From assembly GCA_002989075.1 (NCBI GenBank), contig PSQN01000001.1, positions 1,347,392-1,411,391 on the forward strand: 64,000 nucleotides of DNA, given 5' to 3'. Position numbers and translations under genes: made by a program. Positions within the stretch are counted from its first letter, which is position 1; each line of letters opens with the position of its first letter. Below the pieces are notes generated by a model. It searched no databases and had not been told where the DNA came from. It was given only the letters and a program-made list of their open reading frames with translations. Source of the stretch: Arthonia radiata (lineage: Eukaryota > Ascomycota > Arthoniomycetes > Arthoniales > Arthoniaceae). Shown piece by piece: positions 45,585 through 56,700 of the stretch.

Positions 45585-46326
45585 ATGCCTCACATGCTCC
45601 AACGAAAGGAGCCCCCCCGCTTCGCCAGGACCGAGCCGCCCGAGCGTCGACTAGAAACGCCTCCGGCGGCCCCTAGACGCTACATATTCGACGGAGACTT
45701 TTCGCGCCCCAACCCCGAGGGGACAGGTCTGAACACCACCGGCAGCGCACATCTCCAGATCGTATGGAGCACGCACGACAACCGCGAGATTCTGACCTAC
45801 AGCTCCATCGTGCTGCGCGATGAAGGGCTCGCCTTCAACCGAGTCTGTCTGAAGGTCGCGGAAGCGTTCGAGCGCGGGAGACTCAAGTGGGTGGAGCAGA
45901 CTGGACGGATTGATGGACGGCCCTATGCTTGGATTGTGTGAGCGGGCACGTCTGGGTTGCCCTTGGCGCGGTGTGCTCCGTGTGGAGTTTCTTTGACGTG
46001 CTGATCTCGACACAGCGAGGCGGTCGTGTCGCTCAAAGACCGCGCGGACCCAGACGGCCCCCGGCTTTATCACATCAAGTACGCGCACTTCGGTTCAAAG
46101 ACCCGAATGCTCGTCTGTGAGGACGGCAATGACATCGGTGAGAAGCACCGGACCTGCTGGGGCGACGAGCGGTATCTAATGTTCTTCAGTTAGTGACTTT
46201 GACTACAGCCACCATTGGTTCCGTGAGCTGTTTCTGCCGATCCTCCTGCCGAGATGGCGTGCAGCGAGAGTGCAAGGGTTGGGGCGTGGGCACAGAGACA
46301 GAGGGAACGATTATCGAATGGGATGA
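45585..46326 (+). CDS. Unknown protein, three exons
   Basis: Exons 45585-45937, 46016-46137 and 46190-46326 join in frame (introns 78 and 52 nt) and give 203 aa. I do not recognise it. The N-terminal about 35 residues are Pro/Arg/Glu-rich. A compact, likely folded part runs from YIFDGDFSRPNPEGTGLN through IVWSTHDNREILTYSSIV, AFNRVCLKVAEAFERGRLKW and VSLKDRADPDGPRLYHIKYA to SDFDYSHHWFRELFLPILL, and a basic tail follows. No membrane segment or signal peptide. Codon use is as for neighbouring genes. The clean splice phases support a real gene. Confidence 0.65.
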
Positions 46327-46599
46327 GGAATATCTGCCTGTTTCAATGAAAGAGTATTTCTTTGCTATCTCTTTTTCTTTTCCAAGTCCAAGCCAAAACA
46401 CCATCTTCGCCAGTGATGAGGAATCTTCCACCTTTTACATATTCATAACTTTCTTGTGGAACAGATAAAGAAGACCTTTACTCTCTTGTCAATAGATGAT
46501 TCTTGATTGGCCCCAAGCGCAACCTATATCCAACGTAATGCAGCCTCCATACAATGTACCAGAACAAAAAAGCCTCCTTTGACCTCACGCCCCTACCTC

Positions 46600-48773
46600 T
46601 TACACTTTCCCCTCCGTCCGCCTCTTCTCCGCAACAACGTGCCTAACCCACTCAGTCACTTCAAACTCCAGCCGTCGCAGCGTCGTCTCATCCACCTCAG
46701 CAGTCTCGCTCTTCTCCCTCAGCACGAAGATCAGCTTCGCCTCCTCACAGATCTCCACAGCTTTGTTCCCGGCCAGATGCTCAGCGCTCACGTCTCGCAA
46801 GAAGACCGTCAGACTAGGTGCGATGATGTCGCGCCAGGTCGTCGCGAACCAGATCCAATGCTGCTTGGCTTCGTAGGGCGCTCTGAAGGGGTAGCGGGAT
46901 GCCCATGATATAGCTGCGTGGTAGGCGTATCGGTTGAGGAGGATGATGGGTGTGGGTTTATGGGCGTCTGACGTCTCGTGTTGTGCTTGGTCGGAATCTG
47001 CACTGGCTAGGTAATGAGCCATCTCCTGCGCTTTCTCATGCCACGTCGCCATCATAAGAAAGTAATCGCGCAGATTCGCGTCCGTGTCATGAGCAGGTCC
47101 TTCAGGACCTTCGGCGAGCCGCACGGAGAATTCGGGTCGATCGGAGAGCTGTGCGTGCAGAAATTGGGCGACGCCTTGTACCGCTGCGAGATTGTCGCCT
47201 TCGACGGCGACTGCGACACCTCGCATGTTGGACTCTGGTGTTGAGTGGTGCAGTACAGTGTTCAGGACTCTGAACGGCTCCCTGACAGATTCGCTCCTCA
47301 GGATCTCCTCCAACGTTTTGCCGCTGTGCTGGTCCCTCGGAAGTATAAGGCCGTCATCATCTGGGCGAGCCAGCGATCCAGACATGCGCTTTAAGCCGCC
47401 TTGCATTGGATGCCCTTGTGGAGGCGCAAACACAGGGGAGACACCTGGGGCTAGTATAGGCCCGTTGATCTGATATGGATGTGCGGGCGGTGGCATCTGC
47501 GGACGTACACCGGGCGTATGGACTGGAGGACCATTGGCATAAGCGAACGACCCGCGATGGGGCGACCCTACGTTGAAAGGTTGTTGGTGAGTGATAGGTG
47601 TTGGAAGAGGATTCACAGAGCCATTCAAGAACCGACGTCGTTTCAGATCCGGTGTCGTGACGCTTTCACGGCCGGAATAGCTCGTGTTTGTATTAATAGG
47701 AGGTATGTGGATATCTGTGGAGTTGTGCCGAGTACTATCCCGTCGTGTAGACGATGCCAACGAGGATACTTGCATTGGTGGCAACTGACGATTGCCAAAC
47801 GTAAATGAAGCGGACTTGGGTGTACGTGGTGTCATCGAAGATCGGAAATACTCGCTATCTTCGGGACTAGGCGTGTTGACCATTGGATATTTGCCACACG
47901 TGGTACACTGACTGCACGAGAGACTGCTGGGCGACTGAGCAATACTGTTCCTATGATTCTTGCGAGGTCTATAGCGATAGTCTGGGTATCTCTCCGCATG
48001 TGCTCGTTCCTCCTCCTGCTCAACTGGTCAGGATCATTCGAACGTGTAAGGAGCGTACTGACCTTTGCAAGTCTAGCCCAATGCTGTTTCTCTTCCTCAG
48101 GCAGGGCGTGCCATTTGGCTCCGGCAAGCTTCGACGCATCAGGAACGCTCATTCCCGGGTTCTTCTGCGCCAAGTCTCGTGCCGTGATCTGGCGATAAAG
48201 GATGAACTCTACAAAGACCGTCAGCACAAGGTACACAAAGCGACCTTTGTCATGTCAATGGGAGCTCCGAACGTCGGCGCAAGCTTAGACTTCGGGACAA
48301 CCTGCCAAAGCAGTGTGCGTTGCGCACTTACTGTTTCTCGGGCGCGGGGGTCGTTTCGCGCTTGGTAGCGGTTGACAGACGGATATGTCTGCGGTTGATA
48401 GCTCACCAAAGTCGCGACTAAAACCTGCTTCGGCTTGCGCCAAGTCTTCATGATCATCTCGGTCGAAGTGGTCGGCGGACCTTTTCAGGGGAGATGCAGT
48501 CACTGGAGGGTGCAAGGCGAGCGGTGGAGGACGACGGTGCCATCTTTCTTCCGTTCCAGGTTGGCTCGTCAAGGGTGGACTTGTTGGGTGTTCGTGCTGG
48601 TGGAGCAGAGCGGAGACCCCCGGAATAGCCTTATCATCCAACGAGCTCCCATATCTCGATTCTGGACTGTCAAATCTGGGTGCAGTAGATGGCCTGCCGA
48701 GCGTTTCGACCGAGCTGGCTGAAGTAGAAGGGAAAGAACGATATGAGATTGTAGCGGAGCGTTCAAAAGACAT
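46600..48773 (-). CDS. HMG-box transcription factor
   Basis: Three exons, 48773-48332, 48208-48063 and 48018-46600, give 668 aa. A MATA-type HMG box is assembled across both introns: RPRNKFILYRQ, LAQKNPGMSVPDASKLAGAKW, EEEKQHWARLAK, QEEERAHAERYPDYRYRPRK. Introns 1 and 2 are 123 and 44 nt. The N-terminal 140 residues and the region after the box are Ser/Pro-rich and disordered. A helical C-terminal domain of about 230 residues (from GKTLEEILRSESVREPFRVLN to WVRHVVAEKRRTEGKV) is well structured and not typical of simple mating-type factors. The box resembles fungal Ste11/Rox1-type regulators. Target genes unknown. It is not at a mating-type locus as far as neighbours show. Confidence 0.85.
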
Positions 48774-49887
48774 GTAAGCCAGGGATGAGATGTCGGAGAT
48801 GAATCACAGAACAGCAAGCATCTACAAGCCGTCAAAAGGCCCGTCCTGCTCGTTGCCGCAAGTATTGGGTCACATTCTGCGGTCACATCCGTAGGTAAAT
48901 CGCTGGTGTTTGCGACCATGTTGTCGGCGCTTTGTTTTGCAGCATACAAGCCCATTGTTTGTGACAGATGCGGAAAAGGATCACAATGGACATCCCTTGG
49001 GGGACCTGGAGGGCTTTGTATATTCAAGCCGCGCTTCCAGAAGACAGTGGCTTAGGTTGTATTGTGGGACATTCCAGACAAAGGAAAGTTGCGGTGAGGA
49101 ATGCAATGCATGGCAGAGTGTGGTTCGAGCAGGAGGATGTCTTGCGCTTGATACATACGCTGAGCTGATACGCTTCTGGTACGGCGTTCTTGATAACATG
49201 ATCTTCGCGTTGAGCGAGCGTTTGAGCCTCACAGTTCTCTCTTCGGACGTGGAGATTGCTTTTGGCGCTCCTCAAAAATCATATTGCAACGTGTAGTCAA
49301 GGCGATGATCACTATGCGAAGTAGATGGCTGTGCAACACCTCATTGGGTTACACAATACCAAAGCGTTCATTTTGCGGCTTGCAGGAGGCATTCTGACGG
49401 ACATCGCCGTCTGCTGAGGCACAGTGCTGGCTTCGTAAGGGTGATCCACCAGTAATAGAGAGATGTGTACTCCAGGGAGTCGTACAATAATGGAGTAGGG
49501 TAGACGAAAGTCGCTGGGATTGTTGAAAGACTAGATGATCTCGGAGCTGGGCCGCCTTGGGGGCTCTCCACATTTCGAAGGCCCCACTCAGAGGGGCTCA
49601 TCCCCCGGAATTCGACCAATATATGGGCTCGGACAGACCGATTCCCCTATCAAGCCTCTAATGCTCACGGCGACGCGCAATAGTGGCAGACTCATAGAGA
49701 TCCGATAGCGGAGCATCATTCAGGAAGCGAAAGCATCGGAGGGAGGAGTCCATCGGCTCAGAACCTTCATCGCGGCTTCAAGCGTATCAACCGATGTGTC
49801 TCTTGATTTGCAGCACCCAGACTTGTTCTCTATAGCATTGCGCGTACTCTGAATATGGATGTAATATTCAAAGGCGATGACGGTGAT
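48774..49887. other. Intergenic: HMG-gene promoter side, acetyl-CoA synthetase 3' side
   Basis: 1.1 kb without a supportable gene. Frames up to 128 codons (48910-49296 plus) have no recognisable content. Confidence 0.45.
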
Positions 49888-52006
49888 TTACTTCCTACCT
49901 TCTTTTGCAACCTCGATGATCTTGTCGACTACGCTTGGATCGGACAGCTTTAATAACGTCAGCAAACAGGCTCGTAAGTGAGAAAGCATTATTGACTTAC
50001 AGTTGACGTATCTCCAAGCTGGTCTTCCTCACCACTCAGGATCTTCCTCAGGATTCTCCTCATGATCTTGCCTGAGCGTGTCTTTGGAAGGTCAGGCACA
50101 ACGTAGATGCCCTTTGGTGAAGCAAAAGGTCCGATGCTCTTCCGTACCTGCATCACGAGCTCCTTCTTCTGCGCATCCATATCGCTGGGATCTTCCTTCA
50201 GCGAGACGAATGCGTTCACGGCCTGCCCAGTGAGCTCATCATTGACGCCGACGACAGCCGCTTCAGCGACGTTGTGATTCTCAATGAGCGCCGCTTCGAT
50301 CTCAGCCGTCGACAGACGGTGACCCGAGACGTTGACGACATCATCGACACGGCCACGAATCCAGTAGTACCCTTCGTGATCGCGACCTGCGCCATCGCCA
50401 GTGAAATAGTAGCCTTTGTAGACGTTGAGGTAGGTATCCATATATCGCTTGTGGGCACCCCACACGGTTCTTGTCATACTTGGCCATGGCTGCTTGATTG
50501 CCAGCACGCCCTCAACATCGTTTCCATGCAGCTCTTCGCCGGAGACAGGATCGATGATTGCGGGCTCGATGCCAAAGAAGGGCAACGAAGCGCTCCCTGG
50601 CTTGGTCGGGGTTACACCGGCCATCGGCGTGATCACGTGGGATCCTGTTTCGGTCTGCCAATAAGTGTCCACAATGTGTGCCTCCTCCTTGCCTACAACC
50701 TCAAAATACCACTTCCAGACCTCAGCCGCGATCGGCTCCCCGACAGAGCCAAGCACACGGAGATCCTTCATCTGATGCTTCACGTGCTCATCACCCGCAC
50801 GCTTGAGTAATCGCAAAGCCGTGGGAGCAACGTAGAACTGCGTGACCTTGTGCTTCTCAATGACGTCCCAATATCGCGAGAAGCCTGGATAGGCAGGTGT
50901 GCCCTCGAAGACCACCGTGGTGACGCCAAGCACGAGAGGCGAGTAGACGACGTAGGTGTGGCCGGTGATCCAACCAACGTCGCCACCGCAGAAGAATCTG
51001 TCTGTGTCATGCATGTCGAAGACGTACTTACCGGTCATGGCTGCTCCAAGTAAATAACCCGCGGTTGTGTGCACTACGCCCTTCGGCTTACCGGTAGAGC
51101 CGGATGTGTAAAGTAAGAACAATGGATCCTCGGAGCTCATTGGCTCTGGCGGAAAGTACGCAGGCCACTTCTCCATCTCAGCGTCCCACCACAGATCACG
51201 GCCTTCTTGCATGGGAACGTCCTTGCCAGTTCTTTTATAAACGATGGCGTTGGTGACACCGGGACATTGTTTTAGGGCGTTATCCACAATCTGTTTTGTA
51301 CCGATAACTTTCCCGCCTCTCTTGCCCTCGTCTGTGGTCAGGACGACCTTGCAATCCGAGTCGTTGATACGATCACGTAGGGAGTCAGCAGAGAAGCCGG
51401 CGAAAACAACTGAATGCATCGCTCCGATACGAGTGCAAGCCAGGAATGCCACTACGGCCTCCGGAATCATAGGCAGATATAGCGCGACGGCGTCGCCCTT
51501 CTTTACGCCCAAGCTCTTGAGAACCCATGACAGCTTACACACCTCGCGCTGGAGCTCGGCAAAGGTTATGGTACGGCCCTCGCCTGGCTCATCTGCTTCG
51601 AAGATGATAGCTGGCTTGTCTGGTGTCTTTGTGGCATGGCGGTCAACGCAATTGTACGAGGCGTTGAGGCGACCCTCGGTAAACCAAGCATTGTCTCCAT
51701 TGACGAACGAGCCTGTATGGACGGTCTGAAAGTCGCGGTCCCACGTGAGTAGCTCGCGAGCTTCCCGAGCCCAGAACTTGTCTGGCTGCTTGATTGACTC
51801 CTGATAGAGCTCTTGGTAGTGGTTAAGGTGGTCGAGATGAGGCTTCTTCGGGTGCTTCCTATGTGCTGTTAGTATCATGCATCGAGACCACCCTGGGTAT
51901 AGCATCCAGCTCTCGATACGTACTTGTGGAATGCCTTGGGAACATTGAAGGTGTCAACGTTGTGTGCTTCGTGCACCACTGGGGGCTTGACGTCTCCTTC
52001 AGACAT
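49888..52006 (-). CDS. Acetyl-CoA synthetase
   Basis: Activates acetate to acetyl-CoA through acetyl-AMP (facA/ACS1 class). Three exons, 52006-51924, 51858-50001 and 49947-49888, give 666 aa, the family length. The last exon is needed for the conserved end [19 protein letters not shown] and uses an AAG acceptor. Motifs: [36 protein letters not shown], the AMP-binding loop [72 protein letters not shown]. Lys625 in [10 protein letters not shown] is the lysine normally needed for adenylation and acetyl-regulated in relatives. Cytosolic/nuclear. No peroxisomal signal at the end. Confidence 0.96.
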
Positions 52007-52884
52007 GATTGAGTACGCTGTGAGAGATACTGAAAGATTCCAGTAGAGATGCTGTCAATGTGCACACTAGGACAGGGGCATAAGTACAGCTTTGTACTGT
52101 CAAAACGAGCAGTGCTGTCCGGGAGTTATCCGATCACGGAAGAAAGGGACGATGGCAGTACTGAGGGAGCGTGGGGACGAGCTGGGCAGGCTGGACCGCG
52201 GCGCTGTACCTCCACGGCCAAGACCTATATTCGAGCAACGACTGCGGCTCTGTGCCACCGCTTGGCTGATGAATAGCCATTGGCGTATTACGCTCATGCC
52301 CCGCTCGAACGGAAGGCCATGCGGGGCTAGGGGTCGGCAGTGTGGGTGGACTGCCTCATTCGGATTCTCAGGAGCTGCGCTAGGTGTCCTTTAGGAGTTG
52401 ACATCACTTCAACAAACGCTCTTCAAGCTCCTTGAAGGCTCGTAGAGATGATCTGTCATTGCTCGTCCAAGGGAAACGAGACAGAACAGCATCAGTCGGG
52501 GTCTCGGTATACAGCCCCTAGCTCACCCTCATTGGCGGATATTATCGAAAGAGTTGACTCTGGGCCAGGGTAGGGCCAAATTGGGACGCTTTGAATGTAT
52601 CGAATAGTAATTGATAGTCACCAAGGTAAATCGCAGCTGTGCGAAGGGAATGCTTCAAGGTTTTGAGAAACACAAGCTGCTGCTTGTGTGTGACACGTGT
52701 AAAAAGTCGTGATCAGAAAGATCTCGATCATCTATTGCAAGCCTCAATGTCTCTTTCAAGCACCCAAAACGCCCAAGCCATAAGCCCATCGTCTTTGATC
52801 GTCATAGTCATACACGGGTATTCATTATCAGCTAAAACACAAGTGACGTTCCGCAGCAGCCCACTCATCACACATAGCCTACCT
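52007..52884. promoter_or_regulatory. Acetyl-CoA synthetase upstream region and WD40-gene 3' side
   Basis: 878 bp, no supportable gene. Both flanking genes run on the minus strand. I did not identify an acetate-response site with confidence. Confidence 0.4.
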
Positions 52885-55800
52885 TCAAGGTGATTTTGCG
52901 TCCTCACGAGGCTCGGGTTTGCGCAACGTCAGACCCTCTTCAACGAGCTTGCTCACTTTCTCATCTATCCGCCGCTCCATGATCTCAACAAGCCGCTCTC
53001 CATACCGATCCAAGAGCTTTTCCATGACTGCCTCACTCCTCGCAGCCTTTTCAGCAAGCGCCTTTGCTGTCTGGCTCAGCTCGCGTTCCAGCTCGCGAAC
53101 ATGCTCCACGGGCAAAGGCTCCCCGCTGGCGGCAAGTCTCTTTCTATAAGCGTGGAGTGCACGGCATATTTGGTGCGTCGATCCGACCAGATCACTGGAA
53201 GTGGAAGTAGCCTGAGCAGGCGGCGGTGAAGCCGGCATCCTATCGTCGCGATTCTTTTTGTGCAATGACGACAGTGCAGGCTGCGACGATCGTCGACGAA
53301 CCTGCTTGGGCAAAGTCCTGCTCTGGTGCGGCTTGCGAGGTGAGATCGGGGGCGAGTTTGGTCTCGATTGCATTCCACGCCTGTCACCTGCAGATGACCC
53401 GTCAGGTGGTTCTGATGCATTCTTGGCACGCCGACTGGTCAGAGGTGGTGGCGCTGCACCCGACTCTATCGTCTCCCGGACTGATGGTTTACCTTGCTTC
53501 CTTCTTGGTGATCGGCTTCTCGTGTGACCTGCGCCTGCGACTGTAGGCGTGTCGTCCGACGAGTTCTGCAATTGAGTAACCTCTGAGGACGATAGAATTT
53601 TTCGAAAAGGAGGCCTTGTGGGGAACAACCCCGGTGATGCTGATATTGGCTGTGAAGGAGTTGATGCCTCTTGTGAAGCAGAGAATGTATCAGATGGATG
53701 CGACAAGCTCCATAGAAAGATTGTCCCATCAGTGGCTGCGGTCACTAATCCGGTTTCCGAAGGCCAGTCCATCTGGCGAAGCGGTGCGATGCCAGTCAAG
53801 CCTTCGGTGTGACCAAAAGCGCGACCCAAGAGATTGCCATGTTCACTGTAGAGCCTCACGGACTTATCTGAACTTGCAATACCCGCGATGGCGTGTTTGG
53901 TCTTGCTTATTGGGACTGGCGTAATGCAGTTCAGGCTGACTAGATCACCGTCGTCGTCATCGCCTACCTTGAAGCTCTCAGCAATGGCATTGTCATCGAA
54001 ACTGTACACCTGCACCGATTTATCCATGCATGAGACCACGAAGTGCTCACTCATATCTTGCGTGAAGATGTCTAGTGACAGTGGCGAAGCCTTGAGGGTA
54101 ATGGTACGTTGATCGACATATGCTGTTCGCTCCGTGCCATCAATCTCGCCTTTGACCATCGTGCGAACAAGTATCGATCGATCCGCCGAGCAGGATATTA
54201 GATTCCTCCCATCAGAGGAGAATCTAACGGTGGTAACCGCTCCAACATGGTCTTCCAAAGTCTGCAGGAGTTCTAACGACCCTCGCTCGGCGTGAAAGAT
54301 CTGGACGGTTCGATCCCGGCTTGCTGAAGCTAAAAGCGTCGCCGTGTCTGTCTCGCACACGTCCAAAGACGTAATCTCCGCTGCATGCGCTTTCGTGGCG
54401 AGTGTGTTTTCTGAACGCGCAATATTAAAGGATTTGACCTGGCCCTCGTTGTCTCCGTAGTAGATGATTTCACCCTCGCTAAGAATTGCGACAGCTTTCA
54501 GCTCGTTGCGTGGCGCGCCTAGCCCGGTGGTATGGGAAGATAGCGGTAGCTCAACTTCTCTCAGTGGGCAGCCTGCGAAATCCCAGATCACGACCTTACC
54601 GTCGGCGGCAAAAGAAGAAAATGCGGCATTGGGGTACTCAGCCAACGATACTGCCTTCAGACCACGCAGCGATGAGCCATGCGCACTGAGTTGGTGCTGA
54701 ATTACCTGTAGAGCATTGGTCGCATCCCCTAAGCCTTCCGCAGCCTCGATTCTGATACAGCCATTGGAACAGAACACCAGCAAAGAACCGCGCAGGGTGG
54801 TCAGAGCCACCGGTCCAGCGAGTTCTGGTTGAATTATTGGGAGACCCTCCAATTCCGCGAGTTGATCTGAGCCCGCATGCACTTGCAACAATGAGGTAAT
54901 CTTGACCGATTTGATGCCGCTCTGCTGCGTGCAGATCCAATAGTCGTCGCCACCGAGGATGCATGCTGATACAATGGCGCTGTCGACGCTGGCGACTTTA
55001 TGTATGCTTGGACCGGCATCGCTCTCTTCGATGAGGCAGACGTCACCCTCATCTGAACAGACGAAAGCGCGCTTTGAATCAAGAGGCACTACCGATGTAT
55101 ATGTCTTGTCAAGCAGAGGCCCAAGGATGCAATTCCGGCCCGGTAGTGTTTTTGACGGACTTGCCAAGGTGAAGGTAGCGTCAAACCTCTTACTAGGCGA
55201 GACTTGCGGGCTATGGTCAACCCGCCAAATCTTTACATGGCGCGTGCCAACTGTGATGAGATTATTGCCGGCCCATGCCATCGCCTTAACGTTGTTTGTG
55301 CACTTATTGCTCGCATGCAAAGTCGCTGCGCCAGTCTTCTCGTGGATTGTCCAGATGAACAAAAAGCCATCATTGATGTCTCCAAGGCTTGCTAGAAACC
55401 GACAGTCGGGACTGAACGCTACGCTTTTGACACCGAATGAATGCTCTGTGAGAGAACACACTGGACTTTCAAAGTTTCTCGACTCTTTCGACGCTTCGAA
55501 TATGTGTACCCGTGGCTTGTATCCACTCTCTCCCATAGCTAGCCATCTTCCATCTTGACTGAGCGAGACACAAGTTGCGGCTTTCGACTTGGCTTTTAAC
55601 GCCGCAACACGAGCGTTTGAAGAGTCCGGTGGATCGTTCAGAGGGGAGCCAAAGGTCAACGGCGAATTGACGAGATCGCGCGGGAGCGCCGATGCCCGAC
55701 TTCGCTGCACGGCTGCCAATGGTGTGGGGCTTTCCAAGGCTGTCAATTGCGTTGGACCAGCACTGCTAGAAGGTTTTGCGCGAAACGTGCGCTGAGTGAT

Positions 55801-56031
55801 GTTCAAATTGTCTCCCACCGCGACAACAACCGCTGTTGCTCCGGCGGTATACGCCACGATGTGTAGTGAGTCAACATGACTGACAGCATTGTTTGATGTC
55901 ACTGTGGTGCCAATGACCTTTCTTAGGGAAAGGCACTGTGGTTCTTCACGGATTGTTTTGATCGGTGATCTCGCGTTTGGGGTGCGGGGGGCTGGCGATG
56001 CTCGAGGTGTGAGACGCAAACTCGAGTTCAT
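52885..56031 (-). CDS. WD40-repeat protein, MABP1/WDR62-like
   Basis: Single exon, 1048 aa. After a short basic Pro-rich start, the product has about twelve to fourteen WD repeats in two propellers (from LRKVIGTTVTSNNAVSH to about residue 720). Clear blades include SVAFSPDCRFLASLGDINDGFLFIWTI, TVRFSSDGRNLISCSADRSILVR and GLVTAATDGTIFLWSL. The C-terminal third is Ser/Pro/Arg-rich and ends in a helix (RRRSSQPALSS, then ELERELSQTAKALAEKAARSEAVMEKLLDRYGERLVEIMERR), a likely coiled-coil dimerisation segment. This arrangement matches MABP1/WDR62, which in animals binds JNK and spindle poles. The role in fungi is not established. Confidence 0.85.
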   Translation of the reverse strand: MNSSLRLTPRASPAPRTPNARSPIKTIREEPQCLSLRKVIGTTVTSNNAVSHVDSLHIVAYTAGATAVVVAVGDNLNITQRTFRAKPSSSAGPTQLTALESPTPLAAVQRSRASALPRDLVNSPLTFGSPLNDPPDSSNARVAALKAKSKAATCVSLSQDGRWLAMGESGYKPRVHIFEASKESRNFESPVCSLTEHSFGVKSVAFSPDCRFLASLGDINDGFLFIWTIHEKTGAATLHASNKCTNNVKAMAWAGNNLITVGTRHVKIWRVDHSPQVSPSKRFDATFTLASPSKTLPGRNCILGPLLDKTYTSVVPLDSKRAFVCSDEGDVCLIEESDAGPSIHKVASVDSAIVSACILGGDDYWICTQQSGIKSVKITSLLQVHAGSDQLAELEGLPIIQPELAGPVALTTLRGSLLVFCSNGCIRIEAAEGLGDATNALQVIQHQLSAHGSSLRGLKAVSLAEYPNAAFSSFAADGKVVIWDFAGCPLREVELPLSSHTTGLGAPRNELKAVAILSEGEIIYYGDNEGQVKSFNIARSENTLATKAHAAEITSLDVCETDTATLLASASRDRTVQIFHAERGSLELLQTLEDHVGAVTTVRFSSDGRNLISCSADRSILVRTMVKGEIDGTERTAYVDQRTITLKASPLSLDIFTQDMSEHFVVSCMDKSVQVYSFDDNAIAESFKVGDDDDGDLVSLNCITPVPISKTKHAIAGIASSDKSVRLYSEHGNLLGRAFGHTEGLTGIAPLRQMDWPSETGLVTAATDGTIFLWSLSHPSDTFSASQEASTPSQPISASPGLFPTRPPFRKILSSSEVTQLQNSSDDTPTVAGAGHTRSRSPRRKQGKPSVRETIESGAAPPPLTSRRAKNASEPPDGSSAGDRRGMQSRPNSPPISPRKPHQSRTLPKQVRRRSSQPALSSLHKKNRDDRMPASPPPAQATSTSSDLVGSTHQICRALHAYRKRLAASGEPLPVEHVRELERELSQTAKALAEKAARSEAVMEKLLDRYGERLVEIMERRIDEKVSKLVEEGLTLRKPEPREDAKSP

Positions 56032-56700
56032 CCTGGACTATCGGAGGTCTGGGATGGAACAAAGGGTATATGTCTCTGCATCGAGCCGGTATACCGTCTC
56101 ACATGAGAAGGTGAGACGTGAAGTTGGGGGTCATAGTGAAGTGAAGAAGGAATGATTCGCAACATTATGAAACTTTCGCCTCGGCAAAGAGTCGAGACAT
56201 GACGGCCTATCACGGAAGTTGCCACCGTCAAGAATGCGGCTGTGGTGGAATTTGCGCCGTTGTGAAAGAGAACAAGGTCAGTGGTGTTCTGCGCATCTAA
56301 TTGTTTTGATTTTGCCTAGATGGGACAGCTGCTTGCCTGACTAGGCGAAGCTAGCGCCGGCGGAGTGCACGTGGCATCTAATAGTTGTAGCAGCGTCCTC
56401 GAATTCGCAGCGTCTGCAAGCTGAGGCGGCATGCTGCAAGTCTCGTTGTTGTGGCAAGGTCAGCGCTTGATTTTCTGCACAGGATGTTGATGTAGCGGTC
56501 GTGAGCGCTGTCCCTCACTCTCGCGGCCTCGGGCATGGAGAGCTCGGACCTGCAATATCAGCCCCAATGGCCCGTCCTCCCCCACACGCTAGCGTCATTT
56601 GCCGTTCGATCTGCTTTACCCCGGCTATTGCAATGCTTCCATCTCGTCTCTGCTTCAAAATACACACGCCTGAAGCTGGCTTCGGACGGTATCAGCCATA
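56032..56700. promoter_or_regulatory. Divergent region WD40 gene / HOT
   Basis: 669 bp between divergent ATGs. No supportable gene and no assigned motif. Confidence 0.4.
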
